The position numbers and the translations under genes are program-made. The notes below the pieces were generated by a model. The model saw only the letters and a program-made list of their open reading frames with translations, was not told the origin of the DNA and did no database searches. DNA of 64,000 nucleotides from assembly GCA_903877135.1 (NCBI GenBank), contig CAIRCN010000073.1:40868-104867 (forward strand). Direction: 5' to 3'. Positions 1-8,360 of the stretch are shown here, piece by piece (position 1 is the stretch's first letter; each line of letters begins with the position of its first letter). The DNA is from an uncultured Opitutia bacterium (GTDB lineage: Bacteria > Verrucomicrobiota > Verrucomicrobiia > Opitutales > Opitutaceae).

Positions 1-2094
1 GCTGAAACCATTGCTGCGATCGAGTCCGAGCTGAGCAAGACGGCGGCGGCGCCGAAGGGTTTCACCCTCAAGCGGGAGGGCGCGGTGACGGAGATGGCAG
101 GGCCGGATAGCAAGACAGCACCGAAATTCTGGCAATGGCGCGAATTCGAGTGGCCCAAACTTGAGCCGGCGGTGGATCCGCATGCCGAGAAGGCGGAATG
201 GAAGGAACTGACGGTGCTCGCATCGGTCTGCGCGGTGTTTGGTCTCGCGGGTTTTGCCGTTGACAAGCTGACCATCGGCCCGGCCTGGCTGCACATTGGC
301 CTTTACGCCATTGCGCTGACCGCCGGGGGATGGGACGCGGCGGCCGACTCGTGGAAAAGCATCCGCGCGGGCAAACTGGACATCCATTTTCTCATGCTGT
401 CGGTCGCCATCGGGGCGGTCTGTGTCGATGCGTGGACGGAGGCGGTGCTGCTGCTGTTCCTGTTTTCGGCATCGGGGGCCATGGAGGAATTTGCGATGGA
501 CCGCACGCATCGCGAAGTCAGCGCGCTCCTCAAGTCGGCTCCGAAACGCGCTACGCTGCTTCCTGCCGAGGGAGGTGAACGCGAGGTGCCGGTTGAACAG
601 ATCGCGGTTGGCGACCGCCTGATGGTGCGACCAGGCGAGGCTTTCGCCGCGGATGGCAACATCGACAAGGGCAAGAGTGCAAGCGACGAGTCGGCGCTCA
701 CCGGCGAGGCGGTGCCCGTAGAAAAAGGCGTGGGCGACGCGGTCTTCAGCGGGACACTGAATCTATGGGGCGCGGTCGAGTTCAAGGTGGCCCGATTGCC
801 CGCCGAGAGCACGCTGCAGAAAATTATCCGCCTCATCCAGACGGCGCAGAAACTTCGCGCACCGAGCGAGCGTTTCACCGACCGCTTTGGCGGAACCTAC
901 ACGCTAGCCGTACTCGGCGCCTGCGCCGTGATGTTTCTGGTGTGGTGGCTCGGGTTCAACCTCCCGCCCTTTGCCAATGTGCCGGCGTTGGCCGGCCAAC
1001 CGGAGGTGCGCTCGGCGTTTTACCGCGCCATGACACTGCTCGTAGTGATGAGCCCGTGCGCGCTCGTGCTTTCGATTCCCTCTGCAATTCTGGCAGCCAT
1101 CGCCTGGGGCGCGCGGCATGGTGTGCTTTTTCGCGGCGGGGCGGCCATCGAGAAACTCGCAGATGTCAATGTCGTCGCTATGGACAAGACTGGCACGCTC
1201 ACGACGGGCGAACTTGCAGTCGTCGGCTACGAGAGTTTTCCCCCGGGGCGGGATCGTGAAGTGATGGAACTCGCCTACGCGCTCGAAGCCAAATCCCAGC
1301 ATCCGCTGGCGCGCGCCATTGTTCGCGATGCGAAGGCGCGGGGAGTGCGCGAGGTCGGGCTGGAGGAATTTCAGTCGATCACGGGGCAGGGAGTGGCGGG
1401 CCGGATGGGCGGGGCGCAGGTGCTGTTGGGCCGCCGCGAAATGCTCGAAAACGGGCCGCTCGCCGAGTGGTCGCGCAGCCTGCCACAGGCCCCGGCTGAA
1501 CTCGCCGAGGTGTGGGTTGTCGGAAAAGATATGATGGGCCGCGTGCTCTTGCGCGATCAGATCCGCGCCGAGTCGGTCAGTGTGCTGGCGGAACTAAAGC
1601 GTCTGGGTCTGACGACGGTCATGCTCACCGGTGATCGGCGGCAAGCAGCGGAATCGGTGGCGCACGAACTGGGATTGGACGAGGTAAAGGCGGGCATGAC
1701 CCCAGAGCAGAAAGTTGAGGCTATTCAGGCGTTCCGCGCCAGCGGCAGGAAGGTCGCCATGGTGGGTGATGGCGTGAACGACGCACCGAGCCTCGCCGCG
1801 GCCGATGTGAGTGTGGCGATGGGTGCCCGCGGCAGCGACGCGGCGCTCGAACAGGCCGAGGTGATCCTGATGCACGACCGGATCGAAAATTTTCTCGCGG
1901 CCCTCCGCCTCAGCAAACGGGCCAAGAAGGTGATTCGTCAGAATCTGGCCATTTCGCTCGGGGTGGTGGTGCTGATGGCGGTCGCCGCGATCTTTGGCAT
2001 CATCCCGCTGGCGGTCGGCGTCGCGGCCCATGAGGGCAGCACGGTGGTGGTGTGCCTGAATTCGCTGCGACTGCTGTTTGGAAAAAACGTATAG
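1..2094 (+). CDS. P1B-4-type heavy-metal exporting P-type ATPase (5' end cut by window edge)
   Basis: Integral inner-membrane ATPase that would pump a transition metal out of the cytoplasm. The frame is open from base 1 with no start, so the N-terminus (possibly a metal-binding domain) is missing. A GTG at 85 is in frame but need not be the start. Visible in order: paired N-terminal membrane helices, actuator motif TGEAVPVEK (about 700-723), metal-site helix with SPC (about 1048), phosphorylation motif DKTGTLT (about 1182), HP motif in SQHPLARAI, hinge GDGVNDAPSLA (about 1765), and C-terminal helix with HEGST (about 2029). SPC plus an HEG(G/S)T motif is the signature of the P1B-4 subgroup (Co/Fe/Zn/Cd export) rather than the CPC copper pumps. 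The exact metal cannot be read from sequence. The next gene is convergent, 26 bp downstream. Confidence 0.93.
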   Translation, partial: AETIAAIESELSKTAAAPKGFTLKREGAVTEMAGPDSKTAPKFWQWREFEWPKLEPAVDPHAEKAEWKELTVLASVCAVFGLAGFAVDKLTIGPAWLHIGLYAIALTAGGWDAAADSWKSIRAGKLDIHFLMLSVAIGAVCVDAWTEAVLLLFLFSASGAMEEFAMDRTHREVSALLKSAPKRATLLPAEGGEREVPVEQIAVGDRLMVRPGEAFAADGNIDKGKSASDESALTGEAVPVEKGVGDAVFSGTLNLWGAVEFKVARLPAESTLQKIIRLIQTAQKLRAPSERFTDRFGGTYTLAVLGACAVMFLVWWLGFNLPPFANVPALAGQPEVRSAFYRAMTLLVVMSPCALVLSIPSAILAAIAWGARHGVLFRGGAAIEKLADVNVVAMDKTGTLTTGELAVVGYESFPPGRDREVMELAYALEAKSQHPLARAIVRDAKARGVREVGLEEFQSITGQGVAGRMGGAQVLLGRREMLENGPLAEWSRSLPQAPAELAEVWVVGKDMMGRVLLRDQIRAESVSVLAELKRLGLTTVMLTGDRRQAAESVAHELGLDEVKAGMTPEQKVEAIQAFRASGRKVAMVGDGVNDAPSLAAADVSVAMGARGSDAALEQAEVILMHDRIENFLAALRLSKRAKKVIRQNLAISLGVVVLMAVAAIFGIIPLAVGVAAHEGSTVVVCLNSLRLLFGKNV

Positions 2095-2120
2095 GTGGGT
2101 CGGCGCCGGGTCGAGGCCGC

Positions 2121-2657
2121 TCAGTCCACGATCAGCACCTGGTCACCCGCACGCACCTGCTCGTAGAGCTCGATAATGTCGAGGTTGCGCATCAGCACGC
2201 AGCCGGCGCTCAGCGGCTCGCCAATGCGGTCCTCGTGGTTCGTGCCGTGGATATAAACGTAGCGCTCGTAGGTATCGACGTCGCCGCCGCAGTTGACGCC
2301 CGGTTCGAGGCCGCGGAGCCAGAGAATGCGACTGGTGATGAGGTTGGGCGCGGTGTCCGCATCGGAAAGTTCTGAAAAATGGCGGCCGGTGGGCACGCGC
2401 GACGTGAAGACCATGCCGGGCGGTTGCCCGGCGCCGATCCGCTCGGCGATTTGGTGCAGCCCCTGCGGTGTGCCGAGGGAGTTTTTCACGTTGGAGGGCG
2501 GGCGCTTGGATGTGGAAATGAAGTAACTCTTGGCCAGCACGCCGCTCCGGTAGAATTGCAGTGTCGCGGCGCCGATGCGCACGAACAGAATATGCTCTGC
2601 GGGCTTGATGCCCAGCGCGAGACAGGTTTTGTTCGCCCGTTCACACGGAGAATCCAT
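2121..2657 (-). CDS. L,D-transpeptidase (YkuD) catalytic-domain protein without visible signal peptide
   Basis: YkuD-fold protein of about 178 aa. The catalytic block is HGTNHEDRIGEPLSAGCVLM, matching the family's His...Ser-x-Gly-Cys signature, with Cys the acyl-enzyme nucleophile. Such enzymes form 3-3 peptidoglycan crosslinks or attach proteins to peptidoglycan in the periplasm. The N-terminus, starting MDSPCERANKT, has no hydrophobic stretch, so export is not evident. Start choice: ATG at 2657 lies in the palindrome CCATGG shared with the asd start on the other strand; a GTG at 2678 would add seven residues and overlap asd further. Neither has a convincing ribosome-binding site. The catalytic assignment is firm; cell-wall versus other use is open. 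Confidence 0.83.
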   Translation of the reverse strand: MDSPCERANKTCLALGIKPAEHILFVRIGAATLQFYRSGVLAKSYFISTSKRPPSNVKNSLGTPQGLHQIAERIGAGQPPGMVFTSRVPTGRHFSELSDADTAPNLITSRILWLRGLEPGVNCGGDVDTYERYVYIHGTNHEDRIGEPLSAGCVLMRNLDIIELYEQVRAGDQVLIVD

Positions 2658-3705
2658 GGACAATAAACCATTTTTCACGGTTGGTATCGTCGGCGCGACA
2701 GGCGTTGTCGGTCAAGAACTGCTGCACCTCTTGCAGGAGCGGAATTTCCCGATTGCCACGCTGCGGCTCTTCGCTTCGGCGCGCTCGGCGGGCAAGGTCG
2801 TGGAGTGGGCGGGCCGGAAACTCACGGTGGAGGAGGCGAGCCCGGGGGTGTTTGCCGACATTGATGTGGCGTTTTTTGCAGTCGATGGGTCGACAACGCG
2901 GGCGCTGGCGCCGGACGCCGTCAAGGCGGGCTGCCTCGTCATCGACAAGAGTTCGGCCTACCGGATGGACCCGGCGGTGCCGCTCGTCATCCCCGAGATC
3001 AACCCCGAGGGGCTGCGCTCACATCACGGCATCATCGCGAACCCGAATTGCTCCACCGCCGTCACGCTGATGGCGCTGTGGCCGCTTCACCTAAAGTTCG
3101 GCCTGAAACGCTTTTTTGCCGCGACCTACCAGTCAGTCTCGGGCACGGGGGCCGATGCCGTGGACGAACTCGATACACAGGTCCAGGCCCACGTGAAGGG
3201 CACGACGATTCCGCGGAAGGTTTACCCATATCAGATCGCGTTTAACGCCATCCCGCAGGTCGATTCATTTGGCACCGATGGCTATACCGGCGAAGAAACC
3301 AAGATGATGCAGGAGAGCCGCAAGATCATGGGTCTCCCAAACCTGAAGGTTTCCGCCACCTGCGTCCGCGTGCCGGTTGTCCGGGCGCACTCAATTGCCG
3401 TCAATGCCGAGTTCGAGCGGCCGGTCAGCGTTGCGGCGGCGCGGGCGGCGATCGCGGCGTTTGCCGGCGCGGAGCTGGTGGACGACCCCGCGAGGCAGGT
3501 TTACCCGACCCCGCTCGATTTCAGCCGCAAGGTGCGGTGCGGCGTCGGCCGCATCCGGCTCGACACCGCGCTGGACAACGGCCTCGCGCTCTGGGTCAGC
3601 GGCGACAACCTCTGGAAAGGCGCGGCGCTGAATGCCCTCCAAAACGCCGAGCTCATAGCCCGCGAAGGCTGGCTCAAGCCCAAGGCCGCCTTGGCCCGCA
3701 CATGA
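2656..3705 (+). CDS. asd: Aspartate-semialdehyde dehydrogenase
   Basis: Cytoplasmic NADPH-dependent enzyme converting aspartyl phosphate to aspartate semialdehyde, the branch point to lysine, threonine, methionine and meso-diaminopimelate. The 349-aa protein begins with the Rossmann motif GIVGATGVVGQELL (residues about 8-21), carries the catalytic cysteine in NPNCSTAVTLM, and has the C-terminal catalytic/dimer region with VRVPVVRAHS. Length is normal for the family. The ATG at 2656 is preceded by GGAG five bases upstream. The start codon overlaps the start of the divergent L,D-transpeptidase, so a promoter for asd must lie inside that gene. The pairing with a peptidoglycan enzyme may be meaningful, since asd feeds diaminopimelate, but that is inference. 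Confidence 0.96.
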   Translation: MDNKPFFTVGIVGATGVVGQELLHLLQERNFPIATLRLFASARSAGKVVEWAGRKLTVEEASPGVFADIDVAFFAVDGSTTRALAPDAVKAGCLVIDKSSAYRMDPAVPLVIPEINPEGLRSHHGIIANPNCSTAVTLMALWPLHLKFGLKRFFAATYQSVSGTGADAVDELDTQVQAHVKGTTIPRKVYPYQIAFNAIPQVDSFGTDGYTGEETKMMQESRKIMGLPNLKVSATCVRVPVVRAHSIAVNAEFERPVSVAAARAAIAAFAGAELVDDPARQVYPTPLDFSRKVRCGVGRIRLDTALDNGLALWVSGDNLWKGAALNALQNAELIAREGWLKPKAALART

Positions 3706-3782
3706 GCCGCCCGCCCCAACGTCATACCCGAATAATTCCTTGTCATCGCCCCGGCCCGCCCGCTTTCTTCAGCCCTCGGCTC

Positions 3783-3859
3783 GGACGGCTAGCTCAGTTG
3801 GTTAGAGCATCTCGTTTACACCGAGGGGGTCGGGGGTTCGAGTCCCTCGCCGTCCACCA
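3783..3859 (+). tRNA. tRNA-Val (anticodon TAC), CCA encoded
   Basis: Folds as a full cloverleaf. Acceptor GGACGGC (3783-3789) pairs with GCCGTCC (3849-3855), the D-stem is GCTC/GAGC, the anticodon stem TCTCG/CGAGG encloses the loop TTTACAC giving anticodon TAC, and the T-loop is TTCGAGT. The discriminator A at 3856 is followed by an encoded CCA (3857-3859). Only 19 bp separate the CCA from the ilvN ATG, so tRNA-Val and a valine-biosynthesis gene are probably on one transcript. Confidence 0.97.
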
Positions 3860-3878
3860 TCACCACCACTATAATCAC

Positions 3879-4349
3879 ATGCGACACACGATCTCTGTCC
3901 TCGTTGAGAACAAATTTGGCGTTTTGGCGCGCGTGGCCGGCATGTTTTCCGGCCGCGGCTTCAACATCGACTCGCTCAACGTCGCCCCAACTCACGATCC
4001 CTCGCTCTCGCGGATCACCGCGGTCCTCAAGGGCGACGATGTCGCGCTCGACCTGTGCACCAAGCAACTGCGGAAACTGATCAACGTGGTCGACGTCACC
4101 GACTTCAAGGAAGGCCAGGCCGTCGCTCGCGAACTGGTGCTCGTGAAGGTCAAGGCCGATGCCAAGTCCCGCCCCGAGCTGCTGCAAATCAAGGACATTT
4201 TCCGCGCAAAGATCGTCAACCTCACGCCGGACTCGATCATCATCGAGGCGACGGGTGACGACGAGAAGGTCAACGCGCTTCTCGGCCTGCTCGAGCCGTT
4301 CGGCATCATCGAACTCGCCCGCACCGGCCGCCTGGCGCTGAAACGCTAG
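3879..4349 (+). CDS. ilvN: Acetolactate synthase small (regulatory) subunit
   Basis: Regulatory subunit of acetohydroxyacid synthase, the first common enzyme of valine, leucine and isoleucine synthesis; it confers valine feedback inhibition on the catalytic subunit IlvB. The 156-aa protein starts with an ACT domain (HTISVLVENKFGVLARVAGM, residues 3-22, then FSGRGFNIDSLNVAPT). The second half matches the IlvN/IlvH C-terminal domain (ELVLVKVKA, ending in PFGIIELARTGRLALKR). It lies directly after tRNA-Val and about 100 bp before ilvC. No ilvB is present in the window, which is unusual because ilvN normally follows ilvB. Confidence 0.95.
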   Translation: MRHTISVLVENKFGVLARVAGMFSGRGFNIDSLNVAPTHDPSLSRITAVLKGDDVALDLCTKQLRKLINVVDVTDFKEGQAVARELVLVKVKADAKSRPELLQIKDIFRAKIVNLTPDSIIIEATGDDEKVNALLGLLEPFGIIELARTGRLALKR

Positions 4350-4361
4350 CGTTGCCGCGCA

Positions 4362-4436
4362 GTTGAAAGATGAAAGTTGAGGGTTGAAAGTTTCGACCCT
4401 TCGGCTTCCGGTCTTTCAACCTTCACCCTTCAACTT
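4362..4436. repeat. Inverted repeat of tandem heptamers (TTGAAAG family) before ilvC
   Basis: The left arm at 4362-4390 is four 7-mers (TTGAAAG, ATGAAAG, TTGAGGG, TTGAAAG). The right arm at 4413-4436 is built from the complementary words (CTTTCAA, CCTTCAC, CCTTCAA, CTT). The arms pair imperfectly because they differ by about one unit. The element fills most of the gap between ilvN and ilvC and ends 13 bp before the ilvC ATG. A single-arm relative lies in a coding region at 40691-40720. Confidence 0.75.
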
Positions 4437-4449
4437 CCCCTTTCCCACC

Positions 4450-5475
4450 ATGCCCGCCAAAGTCTACACCGACAAAGACGCCGATCTCGGCGTGTTTCAA
4501 AACAAAACGCTCGCCATCCTCGGCTACGGTTCGCAGGGCCACGCCCATGCGCTCAATCTGAAGGATAGCGGCTGCAAGGTCATCATCGGCCTTTATTCCG
4601 GCTCGAAGTCGCGCGAGGTCGCCGTGCAGCACGGCTTCGAGGTGTTCGACACCGCCGAAGCAGTCCGCCGCGCCGACGTCATCATGGTTGCTCTCCCCGA
4701 CATGAAGCAGGCCGACGTTTACGCGAGCGACATCCTCCCGAATCTCGCCAAGGGCAAAACGCTGCTCTTCTCGCACGGCCTGAGCGTGCACTTTGGGCTG
4801 ATTAAGCTGCACAAGGACATCGACTGCATCATGGTCGCGCCGAAAGGTCCCGGCCATATGGTCCGCCGCCTCTACGTTGAGGGCAAGGGCATGCCCGCGC
4901 TCATCGCGGTCGCCCAGGACAAGTCCAAGACCGCGAAAAAACAGGCGCTCGCTTGGGCCAAGGGCATCGGTTCGACCCGCGCCGGCGTGTTGCAGACCTC
5001 GTTCAAGGAGGAGACCGAGACCGATCTTTTCGGCGAGCAGGCTGTCCTCTGCGGCGGAGCCAGCGCGCTCGTGCAGGCGGGCTTCGAGACGCTCGTCGAG
5101 GCCGGCTACCAGCCCGAGATGGCCTACTTCGAGTGCCTCCACGAGCTGAAGCTGATCTGCGACCTCATGTATGAGAGCGGCATCGCCGGCATGCGTTTCT
5201 CGGTTTCCGAAACGGCGAAATACGGCGACATCACTCGCGGCCCGCGCGTTGTGAACAAGCAGACAAAGACCGTGATGAAAAAGATTCTGAAGGAAATCCA
5301 GACCGGCCAGTTTACCCGTGAATGGGTGAGAGAATACAAAGGCGGGCTAAAGAAATACAACGCGCTCCTTAGGAAGGGCGAGAAGCACAAGATCGAGAAG
5401 ACCGGCACCTACCTCCGCAGCATGATGCCCTGGATGACCAAGAAGAACCTCAAGGGAGTCCAGGCCAGCTACTAA
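4450..5475 (+). CDS. ilvC: Ketol-acid reductoisomerase (class I)
   Basis: Cytoplasmic NADPH- and Mg-dependent enzyme performing the alkyl migration and reduction that follow acetolactate synthase in valine, leucine and isoleucine synthesis. The 341-aa length fits the short class I form. The cofactor motif [18 protein letters not shown] is near residues 24-41, [11 protein letters not shown] lies mid-protein, and the acidic metal-binding residues are in [16 protein letters not shown] and [16 protein letters not shown]. The chosen ATG gives [13 protein letters not shown], the usual start of the family; an upstream in-frame extension lies in repeat DNA and is rejected. No Shine-Dalgarno is visible. 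It is the second branched-chain gene after ilvN and probably cotranscribed with it. Confidence 0.97.
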   Translation: MPAKVYTDKDADLGVFQNKTLAILGYGSQGHAHALNLKDSGCKVIIGLYSGSKSREVAVQHGFEVFDTAEAVRRADVIMVALPDMKQADVYASDILPNLAKGKTLLFSHGLSVHFGLIKLHKDIDCIMVAPKGPGHMVRRLYVEGKGMPALIAVAQDKSKTAKKQALAWAKGIGSTRAGVLQTSFKEETETDLFGEQAVLCGGASALVQAGFETLVEAGYQPEMAYFECLHELKLICDLMYESGIAGMRFSVSETAKYGDITRGPRVVNKQTKTVMKKILKEIQTGQFTREWVREYKGGLKKYNALLRKGEKHKIEKTGTYLRSMMPWMTKKNLKGVQASY

Positions 5476-5488
5476 GCTAAACTGAAAC

Positions 5489-5540
5489 GCAGAGCACGCG
5501 GAGGTCGCGGAGTGAGTCGCGCTATCCTCCGCGCTCTCGC
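5489..5540. repeat. Short inverted repeat before hemC
   Basis: The left arm GCAGAGCACGCGGAGG (5489-5504) is nearly complementary to CTCCGCGCTCTCGC and flanks (5526-5540), with one bulged base and one mismatch. It lies in the ilvC-hemC gap, covers a GTG at 5512 that would otherwise be taken as the hemC start, and ends 10 bp before the TTG that I prefer. Confidence 0.65.
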
Positions 5541-5550
5541 ACCCGTCGCG

Positions 5551-6408
5551 TTGAAAAAAATCATCCTCGCCACCCGTAAAAGCCCGCTGGCCCTCGCGCA
5601 GACCGAAATGGTCGCCGCGCACCTTCGGCAGTCACTCGGTGTCCCCACCGATCTCCTCAAGCTTGTCACCACCGGCGATAAGCAAGCGGACTGGTCACTC
5701 GAACAGAAGGGCGGGAAAGGCCTGTTCACGAGCGAACTCGAATCGGCTCTGCTCCGCGGCGAGGCCGATGTCGCTGTGCATAGCACGAAGGATCTGCCGG
5801 GCGACATGCCCGCCGGTCTCGCCATCGCCGGCTATTTGCCGCGCGAGGACACGCGCGACGTGCTCGTGCTGCGCAACGGCGTCGCCGTGCCGAAGACGCT
5901 CGCCACCGGCAGCCCGCGCCGCCGGATGCAGGTGAGCCTGCTCTTTCCCGAGGTCCGGTTCACCGAAATACGCGGTAACGTGGACACACGCCTGCGCAAG
6001 ATCGGCGAGCAGCACATGGCAGATGGAACCGTGCTTGCCGCGGCTGGACTCAACCGCCTCGGCATCGGCAACTGGCCCGGCGTCGAGTTCCACGCGCTGG
6101 GTTTTAACGACATGGTGCCCGCGGTCGGGCAGGGCGCGGTGGCCGTGCAATGCCGCGCGGCCGAAGTGGCGCGCTTCGCGGGCGTCTTCGACGCCAGCAC
6201 GGCGCGGTTCGTCACGCTTGAGCGCGCATTCCAGCACGCGCTGGGTGGCGGGTGCCACACAGCGTTTGCGGCCCACGCGACCGCTGACGCGCTTTACCTC
6301 TTCCACGAAAACATCGGCCGGCGGAGTCTGCCGCTGACCGACGCCGACTTTGCGGCGCCGGCCGCCACGGCCGCGCGGGTGCTGAAGCAGCTCGGCCTGT
6401 TGTCATGA
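5551..6408 (+). CDS. hemC: Porphobilinogen deaminase (hydroxymethylbilane synthase)
   Basis: Cytoplasmic enzyme joining four porphobilinogens to hydroxymethylbilane with a covalently bound dipyrromethane cofactor. Family blocks seen: ATRKSPLALAQTEMV at the N-terminus, KGLFTSELESALLRGEADVAVHSTKDLP, TGSPRRRMQ, RGNVDTRLRK, and the cofactor-cysteine motif LGGGCHTAFA near the C-terminus. I choose TTG 5551 (LKKIILATRKSPL), giving about 285 aa, because HemC proteins normally begin a few residues before the ATRKSPLAL motif and the alternative GTG at 5512 lies inside an inverted repeat. The stop overlaps the hemD ATG (ATGA), so the two are translationally coupled and supply consecutive steps of tetrapyrrole synthesis. 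Confidence 0.93.
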   Translation: MKKIILATRKSPLALAQTEMVAAHLRQSLGVPTDLLKLVTTGDKQADWSLEQKGGKGLFTSELESALLRGEADVAVHSTKDLPGDMPAGLAIAGYLPREDTRDVLVLRNGVAVPKTLATGSPRRRMQVSLLFPEVRFTEIRGNVDTRLRKIGEQHMADGTVLAAAGLNRLGIGNWPGVEFHALGFNDMVPAVGQGAVAVQCRAAEVARFAGVFDASTARFVTLERAFQHALGGGCHTAFAAHATADALYLFHENIGRRSLPLTDADFAAPAATAARVLKQLGLLS

Positions 6409-7193
6409 GTGCGACCCCCGCCTTGTCCGGCCGGCGCATCGCGGTCACCCGTGCCCGCGAGCAGGCGTCCGAGTTGTCCGCCAAGCTGGCCGCGCTCGGC
6501 GCCGAGGTCATCGAGCTGCCGCTCATCCGCGTCACGCAGCACATCGAGAAGGACGTGCTCGCCGACGTCATGCTCGGACTCGGCACCTACGACTGGGTCG
6601 TGTTCACGAGCGTCAACGGCGTGCGGTTTTTCTTAGAGGAGTTCTTGCGGTTGTTCGACGACATCCGCGCGCTCGGCCTGCTGCGGATTGCCTGCGTGGG
6701 CGAAACCACCGCGGCGGCGGTGCGGGCCTTTCATTTGAAGGTCGAGTGCCTGCCGTCAGTCGCGACGGGCGACGCGCTCGCCGCCGAGCTCATCGCCACG
6801 GGCAGCCTCGACAGCGCGAAGGTGCTGGTCGTCGCCGGCAACCTCAACCGCGAAACCATAGTGAAAACGCTGGAGGGCGCGCGGGCCATCGTGGACTGCC
6901 TGCAGGTTTACCGGACGGAAAAGACCGATCTCACCGGCGATCCGGCCGCAGCGGATTTCCGGGCGCACGGGGCCGACGCGATCCTGTTCGCGAGCTCCTC
7001 CGCCGCGCAGTCGTTCGTCGATCAGGCGGCGGCCTTGCAACTGGCCAAGGACGCCAAGCGCCCGCTCGCCGGCAGCATCGGCCCGCAGACCAGCGAGACG
7101 ATGAAGAGCGTCGGTCTCCCCATCGATTTCACCGCGAAGACGCCCAGCCTGGACAGCCTCGTCGCGGCGCTGGCCAAGAAACTCGGGAGGTAG
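6405..7193 (+). CDS. hemD: Uroporphyrinogen-III synthase
   Basis: Cyclises hydroxymethylbilane with inversion of ring D to uroporphyrinogen III, the last common precursor of haem, sirohaem and cobalamin. The protein is 262 aa and poorly conserved in sequence, as is normal for HemD. It begins SGRRIAVTRAREQASELSAKL, which contains the usual xxVTR motif, followed by YDWVVFTSVNGVRFF, IACVGETTAAAVRAF and GADAILFASSSAAQSF; the C-terminal part is SIGPQTSETMKSVGLPIDFT. The start overlaps the hemC stop by four bases, which together with order strongly supports the call. A hairpin-forming repeat begins at its stop codon. Confidence 0.92.
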   Translation: MSATPALSGRRIAVTRAREQASELSAKLAALGAEVIELPLIRVTQHIEKDVLADVMLGLGTYDWVVFTSVNGVRFFLEEFLRLFDDIRALGLLRIACVGETTAAAVRAFHLKVECLPSVATGDALAAELIATGSLDSAKVLVVAGNLNRETIVKTLEGARAIVDCLQVYRTEKTDLTGDPAAADFRAHGADAILFASSSAAQSFVDQAAALQLAKDAKRPLAGSIGPQTSETMKSVGLPIDFTAKTPSLDSLVAALAKKLGR

Positions 7194-7255
7194 GAGCCTG
7201 CTTGCAGGCGATTACTTCACCGACAATGTCTCCCTTCGCCTGCAATCGGGCTCCT
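7193..7255. repeat. Inverted repeat between hemD and the DegT gene
   Basis: The left arm (7193-7211, GGAGCCTGCTTGCAGGCGA) and right arm (7237-7255) are complementary at 15 of 19 positions, differing only in the central four bases. The arm begins in the hemD stop codon and the element ends six bases before the next ATG. It could act as a transcript hairpin; no T-run follows, so a terminator is unlikely. Confidence 0.7.
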
Positions 7256-7260
7256 CCAAG

Positions 7261-8355
7261 ATGAAAGTCCCCTTCCTCGATCTCAGCCTCCAGCACCGGG
7301 CGCTGCGCGAGCCGGCGCTCGCCGCGCTTGCCGCCACCTACGACGCCACGCGTTTCTGCCTCGGCAAGGACGTCGAGGACTTCGAGAAGAACTTCGCCGC
7401 CACGCTGGGCTACCCGCGCGCCCTCGGCATGAACAGCGGCACGGCGCCGCTCCACGTCGCGTGCATGATCGCCGGCTTCGGGCCCGGGGACGAGGTCATC
7501 GCGCCGGCGTTCACCTTCATCTCGACGGCCTGGGGCGTGAGCTATGTCGGCGCGACGCCCCGTTTCGTCGATATCGAGGAGGGCACGTTCAACCTCGACT
7601 CCGCGAAGATCGAGGCCGCGATCACGCCGCGCACGAAGGGCATCATCGTCGTGCACCTCTTCGGTCAGCCGGCGCGGATGGACGAGATCATCGCCGTGGC
7701 GCGCAAATACGGCCTCTATGTGATCGAGGACTGCGCGCAGGCCGTCGGGGCGAAATACCGCGGTATGCCGGTGGGAATCATCGGCGACGTGGGCACGTTT
7801 AGTTTTTATCCGACGAAGAATCTCGGCGCCTGCGGCGAGGGAGGGGCGTTTGTGGCGAAGGACGAGGCGGTCCACACCAAGGCGCGGCATATCCGCGTGC
7901 ATGGCTCCGACCGGCGCTACTATCACGACATCGTCGGCGGAAACTTCCGCATGGACGGGTTTCAGGGCGCGCTGCTCAACGTGAAGTTGCCGCACCTGGC
8001 CACGTGGACCGCGCGCCGCCAGGCCATCGCCGCGCGCTATCTCGCCGGCATCAAACTCGCCGAGGTGCGGCTGCCGGAGCAGCCTGCCTACGGGCAGTCG
8101 GTGTATCACCAGTTCACGATCCGGCATCCGCGTCGCGACGCGCTGCGAGAGCACCTGACGAAGCATGAGGTCGGGACCGACCTGATCTATCCCGTGCCGT
8201 TGCACCTGCAGAAGTGCTACGCCGAGCTCGGCTGGGGCGCGGGCGCGTTTCCGGTGGCGGAGCGAGCGGCGGCGACGTGTGTCAGCCTGCCGATTTTCCC
8301 GGAGCTGACCGACGCGCAGGTCGAGCACGTCATCGCGAGCGTCAATTCGTTCTAG
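7261..8355 (+). CDS. DegT/DnrJ/EryC1/StrS-family PLP aminotransferase
   Basis: Pyridoxal-phosphate enzyme of the sugar aminotransferase family, which typically transaminates keto-sugar nucleotides for cell-surface glycans or antibiotics. The 364-aa protein shows NSGTAPLHVACMIAGFGPGD, APAFTFISTAWGVSYVGA, the PLP ring-stacking/Asp region VIEDCAQAVGAKYRG, the Schiff-base lysine in FSFYPTKNLGACGEGG, and GGNFRMDGFQGALLNVKL. All catalytic blocks are intact. No sugar-nucleotide or glycan genes lie nearby; its neighbours are hemD and trpF, so its substrate cannot be inferred from context. It ends five bases before trpF and is probably cotranscribed with it. Confidence 0.92.
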   Translation: MKVPFLDLSLQHRALREPALAALAATYDATRFCLGKDVEDFEKNFAATLGYPRALGMNSGTAPLHVACMIAGFGPGDEVIAPAFTFISTAWGVSYVGATPRFVDIEEGTFNLDSAKIEAAITPRTKGIIVVHLFGQPARMDEIIAVARKYGLYVIEDCAQAVGAKYRGMPVGIIGDVGTFSFYPTKNLGACGEGGAFVAKDEAVHTKARHIRVHGSDRRYYHDIVGGNFRMDGFQGALLNVKLPHLATWTARRQAIAARYLAGIKLAEVRLPEQPAYGQSVYHQFTIRHPRRDALREHLTKHEVGTDLIYPVPLHLQKCYAELGWGAGAFPVAERAAATCVSLPIFPELTDAQVEHVIASVNSF

Positions 8356-8360
8356 CTGCC

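Noticed and set aside
5512..5550. GTG 5512 as the hemC start
   Set aside because: It lies inside an inverted repeat and adds residues not seen before the ATRKSPLAL block; TTG 5551 fits the family start.
7129..8328. 399-codon minus-strand frame
   Set aside because: Antisense to the DegT aminotransferase, Arg-rich and without recognisable motifs.
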